A DNA stretch of 64,000 nucleotides from Cylindrotheca closterium (taxonomy: Eukaryota > Bacillariophyta > Bacillariophyceae > Bacillariales > Bacillariaceae), in assembly GCA_933822405.4 (NCBI GenBank), contig CAKOGP040001557.1:1-64000 (forward strand), in the 5' to 3' direction. The notes beneath the pieces were generated by a model, which saw only the letters and a program-made list of their open reading frames with translations, was not told the origin of the DNA and ran no database searches. Each line of letters opens with the position of its first letter. The stretch's first letter is position 1. This document shows, piece by piece, positions 1 through 9,148 of this stretch. Position numbers and translations under genes: made by a program.

Positions 1-154
1 GGAACCGCACGCTTCGCGCGCAATCCAAAAGACCAGCTTCACACCACAACCCACCAGAGTCACACCAAGAAAGAATCCCTCACGGAAGAAACCAGGCGGC
101 AGGCGCCAGTTGGCTATCTTCGATAGCGTTGCTAATAAGTACCAAAATAAGTGC

Positions 155-225
155 GAGAGGTCAAGGATTTGTTGGAATCATTGGACACAACAATTGGATA
201 ATGCTGAAACGAAAACGGAGGGTAC
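155..225 (+). pseudogene. Relic of a KLC-TPR family N-terminal header
   Basis: The bases around 161-222 read, with one frame change, as DLLESLDT followed by NAETKT. This matches the stretch RLLESLETKYLVNTETKRRV in the header of the intact TPR genes further right (for example the one at 25440-23020). Only about 60 bp survive and no TPR repeats follow. It is best read as a fragment of a vanished family member or a broken-off duplicate end. The match is short, so chance similarity is possible but unlikely given the order of residues. Confidence 0.5.
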
Positions 226-577
226 CCTGGTACCTGGTACTTGGATATTCATCTCTTTGTTGACGGAGAATCCTCTAATAAGCTGCTGCCTTTGGCCAGA
301 CGTGGAACTATGCCAAAGCCTCAACCATACTAATGGTGCATCACAGAAGCAATAAGAAACGCCAAGTACCGCTGCAGCTGCTGCCCATCAGCCAACGGTC
401 ACAGTACGTAAAATCTTGAGTCATGACATTGGCGACAATATGCAATCTCTTAAGATCCCTATTTCGAAAGCTGCAACATTCGGAATTTAGGTATCGCATT
501 AGGATTGCTCCTCACCAACTCAATCCATTGTTGGTCAGCCAAAATCACCTTCAGATGACTATCGGACTTTGGAAGGA

Positions 578-633
578 CTGCAATTCTTTTGACTTGGTTC
601 ATTGGCTGCAATTCTTTTGACTTGGTTCATTGG
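578..633. repeat. 28-bp perfect tandem direct repeat (2 units)
   Basis: The 28-bp unit beginning CTGCAATTCTTTTGACTTGG occurs at 578-605 and again immediately at 606-633 without mismatch. It lies inside the degenerate minus-strand open stretch and probably reflects local slippage. Confidence 0.85.
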
Positions 634-1585
634 CTGCACCACGGCTTGATACTCGTCCTTGGTCCGAGCCAGCTTCTCTTCCGTCATCAGATCCTTCAGA
701 TCTTCAGGGTGGACAGTTACGCTAAACTTGGAACGCAAAAGGATGGGCATATCTTGTGCTATGAATTAATATTTGGGTTCGGGGGATCCTTATTGGTTGG
801 CATCGCTTTCCTGGATGATGAGGGTGTTTTCATTCCTCTTTCATGCGCCATCTTTCAGAAGGAATTGTTCCACATTTTCAGGCGAACATTTCACGCCACA
901 TCTTGATATTAAGAAAAGCGGGACATCTTCTCCATTCACAGACGAGACATGTCTTGGATAGATTCTTGGTACGCAATATGATTTGAAGTGTGTTGGGTCG
1001 TCACAGATCCAATTTTGGCTGTAAACTGACGAAGTGACGTATGACAATGCTGAAATGGGCACCCAGCCAATATGACGTATCAACGTCTTACTCGAACTTT
1101 ATACTGGCGACATCAGCCGATAGACCAATTGGCTTTTCAGAGGTTGCCGTTTTCAAACGCAATCTTTTCTCCAAGTGGACCCGTTGGTGCAAGTTACTAT
1201 GTGAGCCAGCCTCCCCTTCTATCATTCCTGCATTCATCCGTCTTCAAAGTCCCGGCTACGAAAGCTGATGAATCAAATACGTGTGGGAAGACCCTCTTGA
1301 TCAGAACAATGAGATTGGTAGAAACAAGTCAATGAGCATGTCTTTACTGCATGATTGAAGGACAGTGGGACTCGTTGTTGGCTTGCGATATACCATGTGC
1401 GTAGATAAGACCTGGTACTGTATCAGGTTCAGAACTTCTGTAAACGCTATACTGTACGCAGATTTTGAATTCTTAAGCGCGCACACCATATACTGTATGC
1501 ATACTTCCGACATTCCGACTGCGGTATAGTATATACATATTGTACACATGCTCGTACGCCTGTCAACGATCCGACCGACCCATCA

Positions 1586-1870
1586 ATGACCCATCCACCG
1601 CACGATAATGAAGATGCAGTCGACATCATCTTTCGTCATCTATATCATCGACAATGGTTTAACCTTCCAACACTCTACAATCAGCGTCCCGAATCCATCA
1701 TGACATCAAAACAATCCATCCTACAAAACACCAAAGTCCACGCACCAAACGAGGATTCGAAGGAGTCAATCGTATTAAAAACACGGCAAATTGGCGATCT
1801 CCCACCCGTAGCGGTTTTCACTCCACACCTCAACGCAGCACCTCACAATTTCCATTATGAACCTCTTTGA
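1586..1870 (+). CDS. Possible small ORF upstream of the 728-aa gene (94 aa)
   Basis: An ATG-initiated 94-codon frame ends 14 bp inside the start of the 728-aa gene in another frame. The product has no domain I recognise; it contains KQSILQ and VAVFTPHL stretches that faintly recall the SILR-type motifs of the next protein. It may be an upstream ORF in the leader of the larger gene, a 5' exon read out of frame, or chance. The identical duplicate gives no evidence of selection. Confidence 0.2.
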   Translation: MTHPPHDNEDAVDIIFRHLYHRQWFNLPTLYNQRPESIMTSKQSILQNTKVHAPNEDSKESIVLKTRQIGDLPPVAVFTPHLNAAPHNFHYEPL

Positions 1871-4043
1871 ATCAACTAATACAACAACAACAATCATGAC
1901 CAACTACATCACTACCTTTGTCAATCAAGAAAGCTTGAAAAGCATCAGCTTTCCCAAGTTACCTCGAATGAGTGCCATCACTCAACAACAACAAGAACAA
2001 CCAGTTCAAGAAACCATCATTACCGGTTTGGTTTGTGCAGTCGCAATCGTGTTACTTCGGTACATGGTACTCGACACTTACCGAACCTATCAGAGACTTT
2101 GCAGGCAATGGAACAGGCGACAGCCTCCTGTTTCCATCCTTCGTCGTCCAGAAGGCGGGTCTCGCAAGAAAAACCGAAGTTGGTTTGGTGTGTTCATCAG
2201 AAAACCAAATCGTGTCCGTTTCGCCAAAATCTTTCGTCGAACCTTCGTCCCAAACAAGCACGAGCTACAATCTCGCAGGGAATGCTGGGGTCTGATTCAA
2301 TGGCGCATTCAACTTCACGACGAAGTACTTCCAGAGATAGAGAACACAGTGAGATTCGTTCCACACACTCCTGTGTCCATTCTTCGTCCTTCAAGACAAG
2401 ATTGGGGATCACCCAAACCAACCTCTTCAATCCGAGTCCATTTCGCCCCTAAGACTCGAAGAAGAAACTTCCTTCCCGACGAGCAAGATCTTCAGTCCCG
2501 AAGGCAGCTAGTTCGTCAAATTGACCGCAAGATCAAGAGACGGAATGCCCGGCGCTGGAAGATCGATTTCAAACGTACCGTGCTTGCCACCATTGTCGAA
2601 GATCCAGCAGAAGAAGATTTGAGCAACATTGACTCGTCTTTGGATACTGGATTTATTGATGGCAAAGTCGACTCTGAAATCATTGCTATTGCGCTCGAGA
2701 ACCACCGACAAATGCTTCCAACGGTCCTTCATGACATGCTCTCCAATATTCCTGTACCAATGGATTTGGATGACGACGACAACAACAACAAGCCCTGCAT
2801 GGAAGAACAAGCACCATTGTCACTTAAGCGAATCGCAACTTCCTGCCTTATTTCATCCAGACCCACCAAGCGTCGCAAAATGAATTCATCCTCTACGGTT
2901 CCAACTTGCGCTGCAACATGGGCCAAACGAACCAATGAACTCTTCACTCCTTTGCTACCTGTCATTATCGAAGATCCAGAAGAAGACGGCGACGAGAGCC
3001 ACATTGAATCGTCTTTGGATGCTGGATTCAACGATGACATCGCCAATGAACCATCGACTCGTCTTGCCAAGGTTGCGCTCGAGAACCACCGACAAATGCT
3101 TCCAACGGTCCTTCATGACATGCTCTCCAATATTCCTGTACCAATGGATTTGGATGACGACGACAACAACAACAAGCCCTGCATGGAAGAACAAGCACCA
3201 TTGTCACTTAAGCGAATCGCAACTTCCTGCCTTATTTCATCCAGACCCACCAAGCGTCGCAAAATGAATTCATCCTCTACGGTTCCAACTTGCGCTGCAA
3301 CATGGGCCAAACGAACCAATGAACTCTTCACTCCTTTGCTACCTGTCATTATCGAAGATCCAGAAGAAGACGGCGACGAGAGCCACATTGAATCGTCTTT
3401 GGATGCTGGATTCAACGATGATATCGCCAATGAACCATCGACTCGTCTTGCCAAAGCTGACGCTATTTGGGTCAACAAGTCCGAGGAGATCTTGGCCGAG
3501 AAGGCGAATTTGAACAAGATGACCAAGGCCGAAAGAGCCAAGTGGGCAAACAAGGCAAGGGCCAGAAGAAGCAAGGGCCAGAAGGAGATCGATTTTGAAC
3601 CAACGCTTCTTGTCATTATTGAAGATCCAATAAAGGAGGAGGAAGAAGACGAAGTCGACGACGTGAACGAGAAGAAGGAATTCAAACCTTCCCTTCATGT
3701 CATCATCGAAGATCCAGAGGGAGAAGACTTGAGTACCATCGACGAGTCGCCTTTGGATGCTGCATTGATTAATGACGACTTCGATTCTTTGGAAGATGGT
3801 AGCGATGGCGAGATTTTTGCAGCACCAACCGAGCAATCTGACAACGCACGTACTACTGATATTCCTTCTGATGGAATGGGATCTGGATGGACCGAATCTG
3901 GAAAGCGCTACAGTCGACGACTACAGCTCAAGCTTTCGCCAGAGAAGAAGGATCCTTCTACTGAAGCTTTGGGATCTGACATGACGAAAAAAGGACGACG
4001 ATACAGTCGCCGCGTGGTAAATCGAGGAAAAGGTGCCAATTAA
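1857..4043 (+). CDS. 728-aa membrane-anchored repeat protein with SILR/RVxF motif pairs, copy 1
   Basis: Family not recognised. Visible layout: Ser/Thr-rich N-terminus; a single hydrophobic segment at about residues 53-70; a duplicated basic module with SILR at 93-96 followed by RVRF at 119-122, then SILR at 174-177 followed by RVHF at 193-196, each followed by a related stretch (VPNKHELQSRR and LPDEQDLQSRR). The rest is acidic, with five copies of an I(I/V)EDP motif followed by a (D/E)SSLDAGF-like tail. Two 128-aa units in this part are encoded by a 384-bp direct repeat. The [GS]IL[KR] plus RVxF order is the docking arrangement known for protein phosphatase 1 regulators, so a membrane-tethered PP1 interactor is a hypothesis. 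KRRK-like basic clusters are also present. No intron is needed. An identical copy lies at 6962-9148. Confidence 0.7.
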   Translation: MNLFESTNTTTTIMTNYITTFVNQESLKSISFPKLPRMSAITQQQQEQPVQETIITGLVCAVAIVLLRYMVLDTYRTYQRLCRQWNRRQPPVSILRRPEGGSRKKNRSWFGVFIRKPNRVRFAKIFRRTFVPNKHELQSRRECWGLIQWRIQLHDEVLPEIENTVRFVPHTPVSILRPSRQDWGSPKPTSSIRVHFAPKTRRRNFLPDEQDLQSRRQLVRQIDRKIKRRNARRWKIDFKRTVLATIVEDPAEEDLSNIDSSLDTGFIDGKVDSEIIAIALENHRQMLPTVLHDMLSNIPVPMDLDDDDNNNKPCMEEQAPLSLKRIATSCLISSRPTKRRKMNSSSTVPTCAATWAKRTNELFTPLLPVIIEDPEEDGDESHIESSLDAGFNDDIANEPSTRLAKVALENHRQMLPTVLHDMLSNIPVPMDLDDDDNNNKPCMEEQAPLSLKRIATSCLISSRPTKRRKMNSSSTVPTCAATWAKRTNELFTPLLPVIIEDPEEDGDESHIESSLDAGFNDDIANEPSTRLAKADAIWVNKSEEILAEKANLNKMTKAERAKWANKARARRSKGQKEIDFEPTLLVIIEDPIKEEEEDEVDDVNEKKEFKPSLHVIIEDPEGEDLSTIDESPLDAALINDDFDSLEDGSDGEIFAAPTEQSDNARTTDIPSDGMGSGWTESGKRYSRRLQLKLSPEKKDPSTEALGSDMTKKGRRYSRRVVNRGKGAN
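2691..3458 (+). repeat. 384-bp in-frame internal direct repeat (2 units), copy 1 gene
   Basis: Units 2691-3074 and 3075-3458 are nearly identical; one visible difference is GATGACATC versus GATGATATC. Each encodes 128 aa from ALENHRQMLP to ESSLDAGFND...STRLAK. The same repeat is in the downstream gene copy at 7796-8563. The duplication is very recent or is kept homogeneous. Confidence 0.95.
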
Positions 4044-5855
4044 AGCACATTCTTGCTACGACTTTGAAAGAGATGAAGTATGATAATAGTGTGCGACAAC
4101 ACACGAACAACCCATCAAAGAGTTTTACCTGGAAATTCACCCCATCAATTGCATTTACTTTCTTAACCATGATCTCACTTTTCTTTTCTTTTCTCTTTTA
4201 GGATATTTTGGCGAGTCTACATTTTCGCGTTTATTTCAATGTCACATTTCCGAGGGATCCTTCGGAAGGCTAGTGTTTGCCTTTGTGGTTTCTAGTGGAT
4301 TGGTCACTCACTAGGCTGCATCGGCGACGCGAAACCAGACGATTTCATGGCTTGCTGAGTTTGGATGCTTCCCTCCAGCCAGTCTTTGTTGAATGATGGA
4401 TGGGCAGGCCGAGGCTCGTAAGCGCGTCCATGATCAGCAAGACCCCAGATAAGTGGTCCCTTTAGGATTTGGGATTGGCGTACCTACTTCAAGAACAAGA
4501 TCGTCGATGGGAGATTACTATTTCCAAAGGATTGAAAGGCAAAGCGGAAGCCTCGCTTGGAATATCAGTTTCATGTGATCCATCACCCTGCTCAAATATG
4601 GGGAGCAAGCGATATCCGTCAGACATGTGAACAGCCGTTGTTGCCAATGATAATATTTTTTATTGCAACACTCGGTGGTGCATGCAGTATCGCGCTGATG
4701 GCACTGGACTGAACATCCCAACAACGGGGCAGCGGCGTCTTACACCATTTTAAACTAATTACTACTATAATTGTAGTAAAGTACCAGATTGGCATGTCTT
4801 ATTGTCATATATATATATATATATCTATTCAAATTGTAGTCTTTTGCTTATCTTTTACAACGCTGATGGTACTTTAGAATGAACCATAGTGGATGCTTCC
4901 GCTTTGTAGCGGTTTTTGTACCATAAAATGTTGCAGTACAATATTTTCGACTTTTCGGTAAATATGGCGTGAAACAACATTCTCCAAGAAACAAATGTTT
5001 GAAGTATAACGCGATAAATGTGGCCTTTACTGCCTTTGTCCGTCAAATATATAATATGGTAGTGTACCTTACCGAATCCGGCGTCTCCCGCGCCCTGATA
5101 CTTTTTTCTTCACACTATTACCCATCACGACACTGAAAACCCATCACCGCAACCACCTTGGAACAACAATCACAAGAGGCTAGAGGCAACAACCAACCGT
5201 CAGTATCCCCACTGCGACCCCTATCGACCATTTGCAATCAACATTTTCCTTATCTCTGCTTCCGTTGGAACAAATTTCGGCCACGCGGTCATCCATCACC
5301 ACTCTCTGCCTTATTCCGACGACAAATGCATCAAAAGATCCAAAAACAGGAGAAGTGACTGAAATGATTTATGGCAAAGTCACGTCGATCTATATGTTAC
5401 ACCGGATAGTACCATCTTTCATCACCTGCTTGTGGCTTTCTGGGTTCCTTTGAGAAGATTTCCAGTCAAATCCGTCAGCTGGCAAATCTGGCTGACTGAA
5501 ACGATGAATCGGCATCGCTGCGTGGACCCCAGAAGAAGAGAAGATGGAATAACATTATACAACAAGCTTCATTGTGGTATGAGTTACTTTCTTCAGAGCT
5601 ACGACTGGGGATTTATTCTATATCCTTATCAGGCCACAACCAACCAATGTTGATCAAGCTGCTTCTGTTGGTTAGCGCTTTGGAGCCTACGGTGGGTCCC
5701 CCATGCAACGAATAGCAAGATGCGGGCGTTGGTAGACTCTATTGGTATCTACGCTATTCTGGGGCCTTATTGGAACGCTTCATTTGCTTTGGTTGTAGAG
5801 ATTTTGGGATTTTCGTCTTGGTTTCTGTCGGTTTTCCATCTTTCAGGAGGTCCCC
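4044..5855. other. Intergenic 3' flank of the 728-aa gene, duplicated at 9149-10960
   Basis: No gene is supported. Visible: a pyrimidine-rich tract ending in TTTTAG near 4201, which could be a splice acceptor if the upstream gene has a downstream exon; an (AT)n run near 4806-4826; and scattered short open frames without recognisable content. The same sequence follows the second gene copy. Confidence 0.6.
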
Positions 5856-6174
5856 ATGGCCGCTCATGGCCACCATGGCGGGGCACAACCACTCAACAAT
5901 ACACCAGTCCCTTCTTTCGATCCTTACGCTTCGAGCAGTGTACGACCTAGTCATAGATTCGGCCTAGATCCACCAGCATACAGTGGCCTAATTGGGCTGA
6001 GGCAGAACAACGGTAAGTTCTGCTCCAAAACCAGTATTGGTCGAGCTTTGGACCTGCTTTCTTCAAACTTTTTAATTCCAACTCATATTAGTCATTGGTA
6101 TAATATATATCATGTCGGAAAGAGATGTTTGGCTCCTGTTTCTTTTTGCCACCTCCTTCGAACAATTCCATTGA
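5856..6174 (+). CDS. Candidate two-exon small protein (79 aa), copy 1
   Basis: Not recognised. An ATG in good context (CCCCATGGCC) opens a frame reading MAAHGHHGGAQPLNN and on through a Pro/Ser-rich stretch to LIGLRQNNG. A consensus GTAAGT donor follows at 6013. An acceptor preceded by a T-rich tract ends at 6091, giving a 79-bp intron. The exons (5856-6012, 6092-6174) join in frame to a hydrophobic tail (VIGIIYIM...WLLFLFATSF) and a stop. The tail could be a C-terminal membrane segment. Support is the splice signals only; the downstream duplicate ends early. Confidence 0.3.
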
Positions 6175-6550
6175 CTTCGAGGAATTTCCTTGAATCTGAT
6201 CGGTTCAACAACAAACTTTGCAATTCAGAGTGAACAGAAATCTAGTATAAATACAACCAAAAGATACTGTAGGTCGCAATAACACGATTTGTTATCACAA
6301 CAAGGTCGTATGGTACAAGATAAGGCACTTGGGTCGTGGGTTTTTTGTTGTAGTCGAAGAAGTCAAACGCCAAGGTGGTGGGCGTGTGTATTTTTACATC
6401 ATAATAGCATCGCGCATTATCATCATCGCACAATAAATACATGTGATGTGCGGTTTTGTTGTTGTTATTATCATTGCTACTGCATATTTGAAAATTCCTC
6501 TCGCTCATACAAGATCTGTCGTTGGTGGTACACGTGTACCGTACGTGCAC
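6103..6550. other. Junction sequence between the tandem copies
   Basis: About 6212-6482 matches 11374-11630, so it belongs to the ancestral duplicated unit. The ~110 bp before it differ from the corresponding 165 bp of copy 2. No coding gene is supported beyond the tail of the candidate small gene. A perfect 14-bp palindrome lies at 6527-6540, immediately left of the copy 2 boundary. Confidence 0.6.
6527..6540. promoter_or_regulatory. 14-bp perfect palindrome with CACGTG core
   Basis: GGTACACGTGTACC is a perfect palindrome containing the CACGTG (G-box/E-box) core. It lies about 420 bp upstream of the second 728-aa gene and is absent at the equivalent place upstream of copy 1. It could be a bHLH/bZIP-type site gained at the duplication junction; binding is inference. 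Confidence 0.35.
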
Positions 6551-6690
6551 AAACGCTACTGTACGTAGATTTTGAATTCTTAAGCGCGCACACCATATAC
6601 TGTATGCATACTTCCGACATTCCGACTGCGGTATAGTATACATATTGTACACATGCTCGTACGCCTGTCAACGATCCGACCGACCCATCA

Positions 6691-6975
6691 ATGACCCATC
6701 CACCGCACGATAATGAAGATGCAGTCGACATCATCTTTCGTCATCTATATCATCGACAATGGTTTAACCTTCCAACACTCTACAATCAGCGTCCCGAATC
6801 CATCATGACATCAAAACAATCCATCCTACAAAACACCAAAGTCCACGCACCAAACGAGGATTCGAAGGAGTCAATCGTATTAAAAACACGGCAAATTGGC
6901 GATCTCCCACCCGTAGCGGTTTTCACTCCACACCTCAACGCAGCACCTCACAATTTCCATTATGAACCTCTTTGA
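6691..6975 (+). CDS. Possible small upstream ORF, copy 2 (94 aa)
   Basis: Exact duplicate of the ORF at 1586-1870, with the same 14-bp overlap into the following gene. The same doubts about reality apply. Confidence 0.2.
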   Translation: MTHPPHDNEDAVDIIFRHLYHRQWFNLPTLYNQRPESIMTSKQSILQNTKVHAPNEDSKESIVLKTRQIGDLPPVAVFTPHLNAAPHNFHYEPL

Positions 6976-9148
6976 ATCAACTAATACAACAACAACAATC
7001 ATGACCAACTACATCACTACCTTTGTCAATCAAGAAAGCTTGAAAAGCATCAGCTTTCCCAAGTTACCTCGAATGAGTGCCATCACTCAACAACAACAAG
7101 AACAACCAGTTCAAGAAACCATCATTACCGGTTTGGTTTGTGCAGTCGCAATCGTGTTACTTCGGTACATGGTACTCGACACTTACCGAACCTATCAGAG
7201 ACTTTGCAGGCAATGGAACAGGCGACAGCCTCCTGTTTCCATCCTTCGTCGTCCAGAAGGCGGGTCTCGCAAGAAAAACCGAAGTTGGTTTGGTGTGTTC
7301 ATCAGAAAACCAAATCGTGTCCGTTTCGCCAAAATCTTTCGTCGAACCTTCGTCCCAAACAAGCACGAGCTACAATCTCGCAGGGAATGCTGGGGTCTGA
7401 TTCAATGGCGCATTCAACTTCACGACGAAGTACTTCCAGAGATAGAGAACACAGTGAGATTCGTTCCACACACTCCTGTGTCCATTCTTCGTCCTTCAAG
7501 ACAAGATTGGGGATCACCCAAACCAACCTCTTCAATCCGAGTCCATTTCGCCCCTAAGACTCGAAGAAGAAACTTCCTTCCCGACGAGCAAGATCTTCAG
7601 TCCCGAAGGCAGCTAGTTCGTCAAATTGACCGCAAGATCAAGAGACGGAATGCCCGGCGCTGGAAGATCGATTTCAAACGTACCGTGCTTGCCACCATTG
7701 TCGAAGATCCAGCAGAAGAAGATTTGAGCAACATTGACTCGTCTTTGGATACTGGATTTATTGATGGCAAAGTCGACTCTGAAATCATTGCTATTGCGCT
7801 CGAGAACCACCGACAAATGCTTCCAACGGTCCTTCATGACATGCTCTCCAATATTCCTGTACCAATGGATTTGGATGACGACGACAACAACAACAAGCCC
7901 TGCATGGAAGAACAAGCACCATTGTCACTTAAGCGAATCGCAACTTCCTGCCTTATTTCATCCAGACCCACCAAGCGTCGCAAAATGAATTCATCCTCTA
8001 CGGTTCCAACTTGCGCTGCAACATGGGCCAAACGAACCAATGAACTCTTCACTCCTTTGCTACCTGTCATTATCGAAGATCCAGAAGAAGACGGCGACGA
8101 GAGCCACATTGAATCGTCTTTGGATGCTGGATTCAACGATGACATCGCCAATGAACCATCGACTCGTCTTGCCAAGGTTGCGCTCGAGAACCACCGACAA
8201 ATGCTTCCAACGGTCCTTCATGACATGCTCTCCAATATTCCTGTACCAATGGATTTGGATGACGACGACAACAACAACAAGCCCTGCATGGAAGAACAAG
8301 CACCATTGTCACTTAAGCGAATCGCAACTTCCTGCCTTATTTCATCCAGACCCACCAAGCGTCGCAAAATGAATTCATCCTCTACGGTTCCAACTTGCGC
8401 TGCAACATGGGCCAAACGAACCAATGAACTCTTCACTCCTTTGCTACCTGTCATTATCGAAGATCCAGAAGAAGACGGCGACGAGAGCCACATTGAATCG
8501 TCTTTGGATGCTGGATTCAACGATGATATCGCCAATGAACCATCGACTCGTCTTGCCAAAGCTGACGCTATTTGGGTCAACAAGTCCGAGGAGATCTTGG
8601 CCGAGAAGGCGAATTTGAACAAGATGACCAAGGCCGAAAGAGCCAAGTGGGCAAACAAGGCAAGGGCCAGAAGAAGCAAGGGCCAGAAGGAGATCGATTT
8701 TGAACCAACGCTTCTTGTCATTATTGAAGATCCAATAAAGGAGGAGGAAGAAGACGAAGTCGACGACGTGAACGAGAAGAAGGAATTCAAACCTTCCCTT
8801 CATGTCATCATCGAAGATCCAGAGGGAGAAGACTTGAGTACCATCGACGAGTCGCCTTTGGATGCTGCATTGATTAATGACGACTTCGATTCTTTGGAAG
8901 ATGGTAGCGATGGCGAGATTTTTGCAGCACCAACCGAGCAATCTGACAACGCACGTACTACTGATATTCCTTCTGATGGAATGGGATCTGGATGGACCGA
9001 ATCTGGAAAGCGCTACAGTCGACGACTACAGCTCAAGCTTTCGCCAGAGAAGAAGGATCCTTCTACTGAAGCTTTGGGATCTGACATGACGAAAAAAGGA
9101 CGACGATACAGTCGCCGCGTGGTAAATCGAGGAAAAGGTGCCAATTAA
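6962..9148 (+). CDS. 728-aa membrane-anchored repeat protein, copy 2
   Basis: The protein is identical residue for residue to that of 1857-4043, including both SILR/RVxF modules, the hydrophobic segment and the 128-aa internal duplication. The upstream sequence is shared only to about 6551, so distal promoter elements differ: this copy has the CACGTG palindrome at 6527. Complete identity over 2.2 kb means very recent duplication, ongoing gene conversion or an assembly artefact. Confidence 0.7.
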   Translation: MNLFESTNTTTTIMTNYITTFVNQESLKSISFPKLPRMSAITQQQQEQPVQETIITGLVCAVAIVLLRYMVLDTYRTYQRLCRQWNRRQPPVSILRRPEGGSRKKNRSWFGVFIRKPNRVRFAKIFRRTFVPNKHELQSRRECWGLIQWRIQLHDEVLPEIENTVRFVPHTPVSILRPSRQDWGSPKPTSSIRVHFAPKTRRRNFLPDEQDLQSRRQLVRQIDRKIKRRNARRWKIDFKRTVLATIVEDPAEEDLSNIDSSLDTGFIDGKVDSEIIAIALENHRQMLPTVLHDMLSNIPVPMDLDDDDNNNKPCMEEQAPLSLKRIATSCLISSRPTKRRKMNSSSTVPTCAATWAKRTNELFTPLLPVIIEDPEEDGDESHIESSLDAGFNDDIANEPSTRLAKVALENHRQMLPTVLHDMLSNIPVPMDLDDDDNNNKPCMEEQAPLSLKRIATSCLISSRPTKRRKMNSSSTVPTCAATWAKRTNELFTPLLPVIIEDPEEDGDESHIESSLDAGFNDDIANEPSTRLAKADAIWVNKSEEILAEKANLNKMTKAERAKWANKARARRSKGQKEIDFEPTLLVIIEDPIKEEEEDEVDDVNEKKEFKPSLHVIIEDPEGEDLSTIDESPLDAALINDDFDSLEDGSDGEIFAAPTEQSDNARTTDIPSDGMGSGWTESGKRYSRRLQLKLSPEKKDPSTEALGSDMTKKGRRYSRRVVNRGKGAN
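7796..8563 (+). repeat. 384-bp in-frame internal direct repeat, copy 2 gene
   Basis: Same two 128-codon units as at 2691-3458, shifted by 5,105 bp. Confidence 0.95.

Larger units (their letters stand above)
1..1441. other. Degenerate region without a supported intact gene
   Basis: No intact gene is supported. On the minus strand two neighbouring open stretches (about 1083-841 and 750-559) read like protein, for example a segment with PEDLKDLMTEEKLARTKDEY, but they lie in different frames with stops between them. This could be the remains of one decayed minus-strand gene of unknown family. A short TPR-family relic (155-225) and a 28-bp direct repeat (578-633) are listed separately. Confidence 0.5.
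1442..6102. repeat. Tandem segmental duplication, copy 1
   Basis: This block recurs about 5,105 bp downstream (6551-11207). The protein-coding part and most of the 3' flank are identical in the two copies. The only difference seen near the left edge is a 2-bp TA indel (GTATAGTATATACAT versus GTATAGTATACAT). Scattered substitutions appear after about 5,550. Homology breaks at 6102/11207 and resumes for about 260 bp at 6212/11374, so the ancestral unit was about 5.1 kb and the copies differ by replaced sequence near the junction. Confidence 0.95.

Noticed and set aside
3113..3685. 190-codon minus-strand ORF inside the 728-aa gene
   Set aside because: Antisense reading of the acidic repeat region (Ser/Leu-rich); mirrored in both duplicates; no features of its own.
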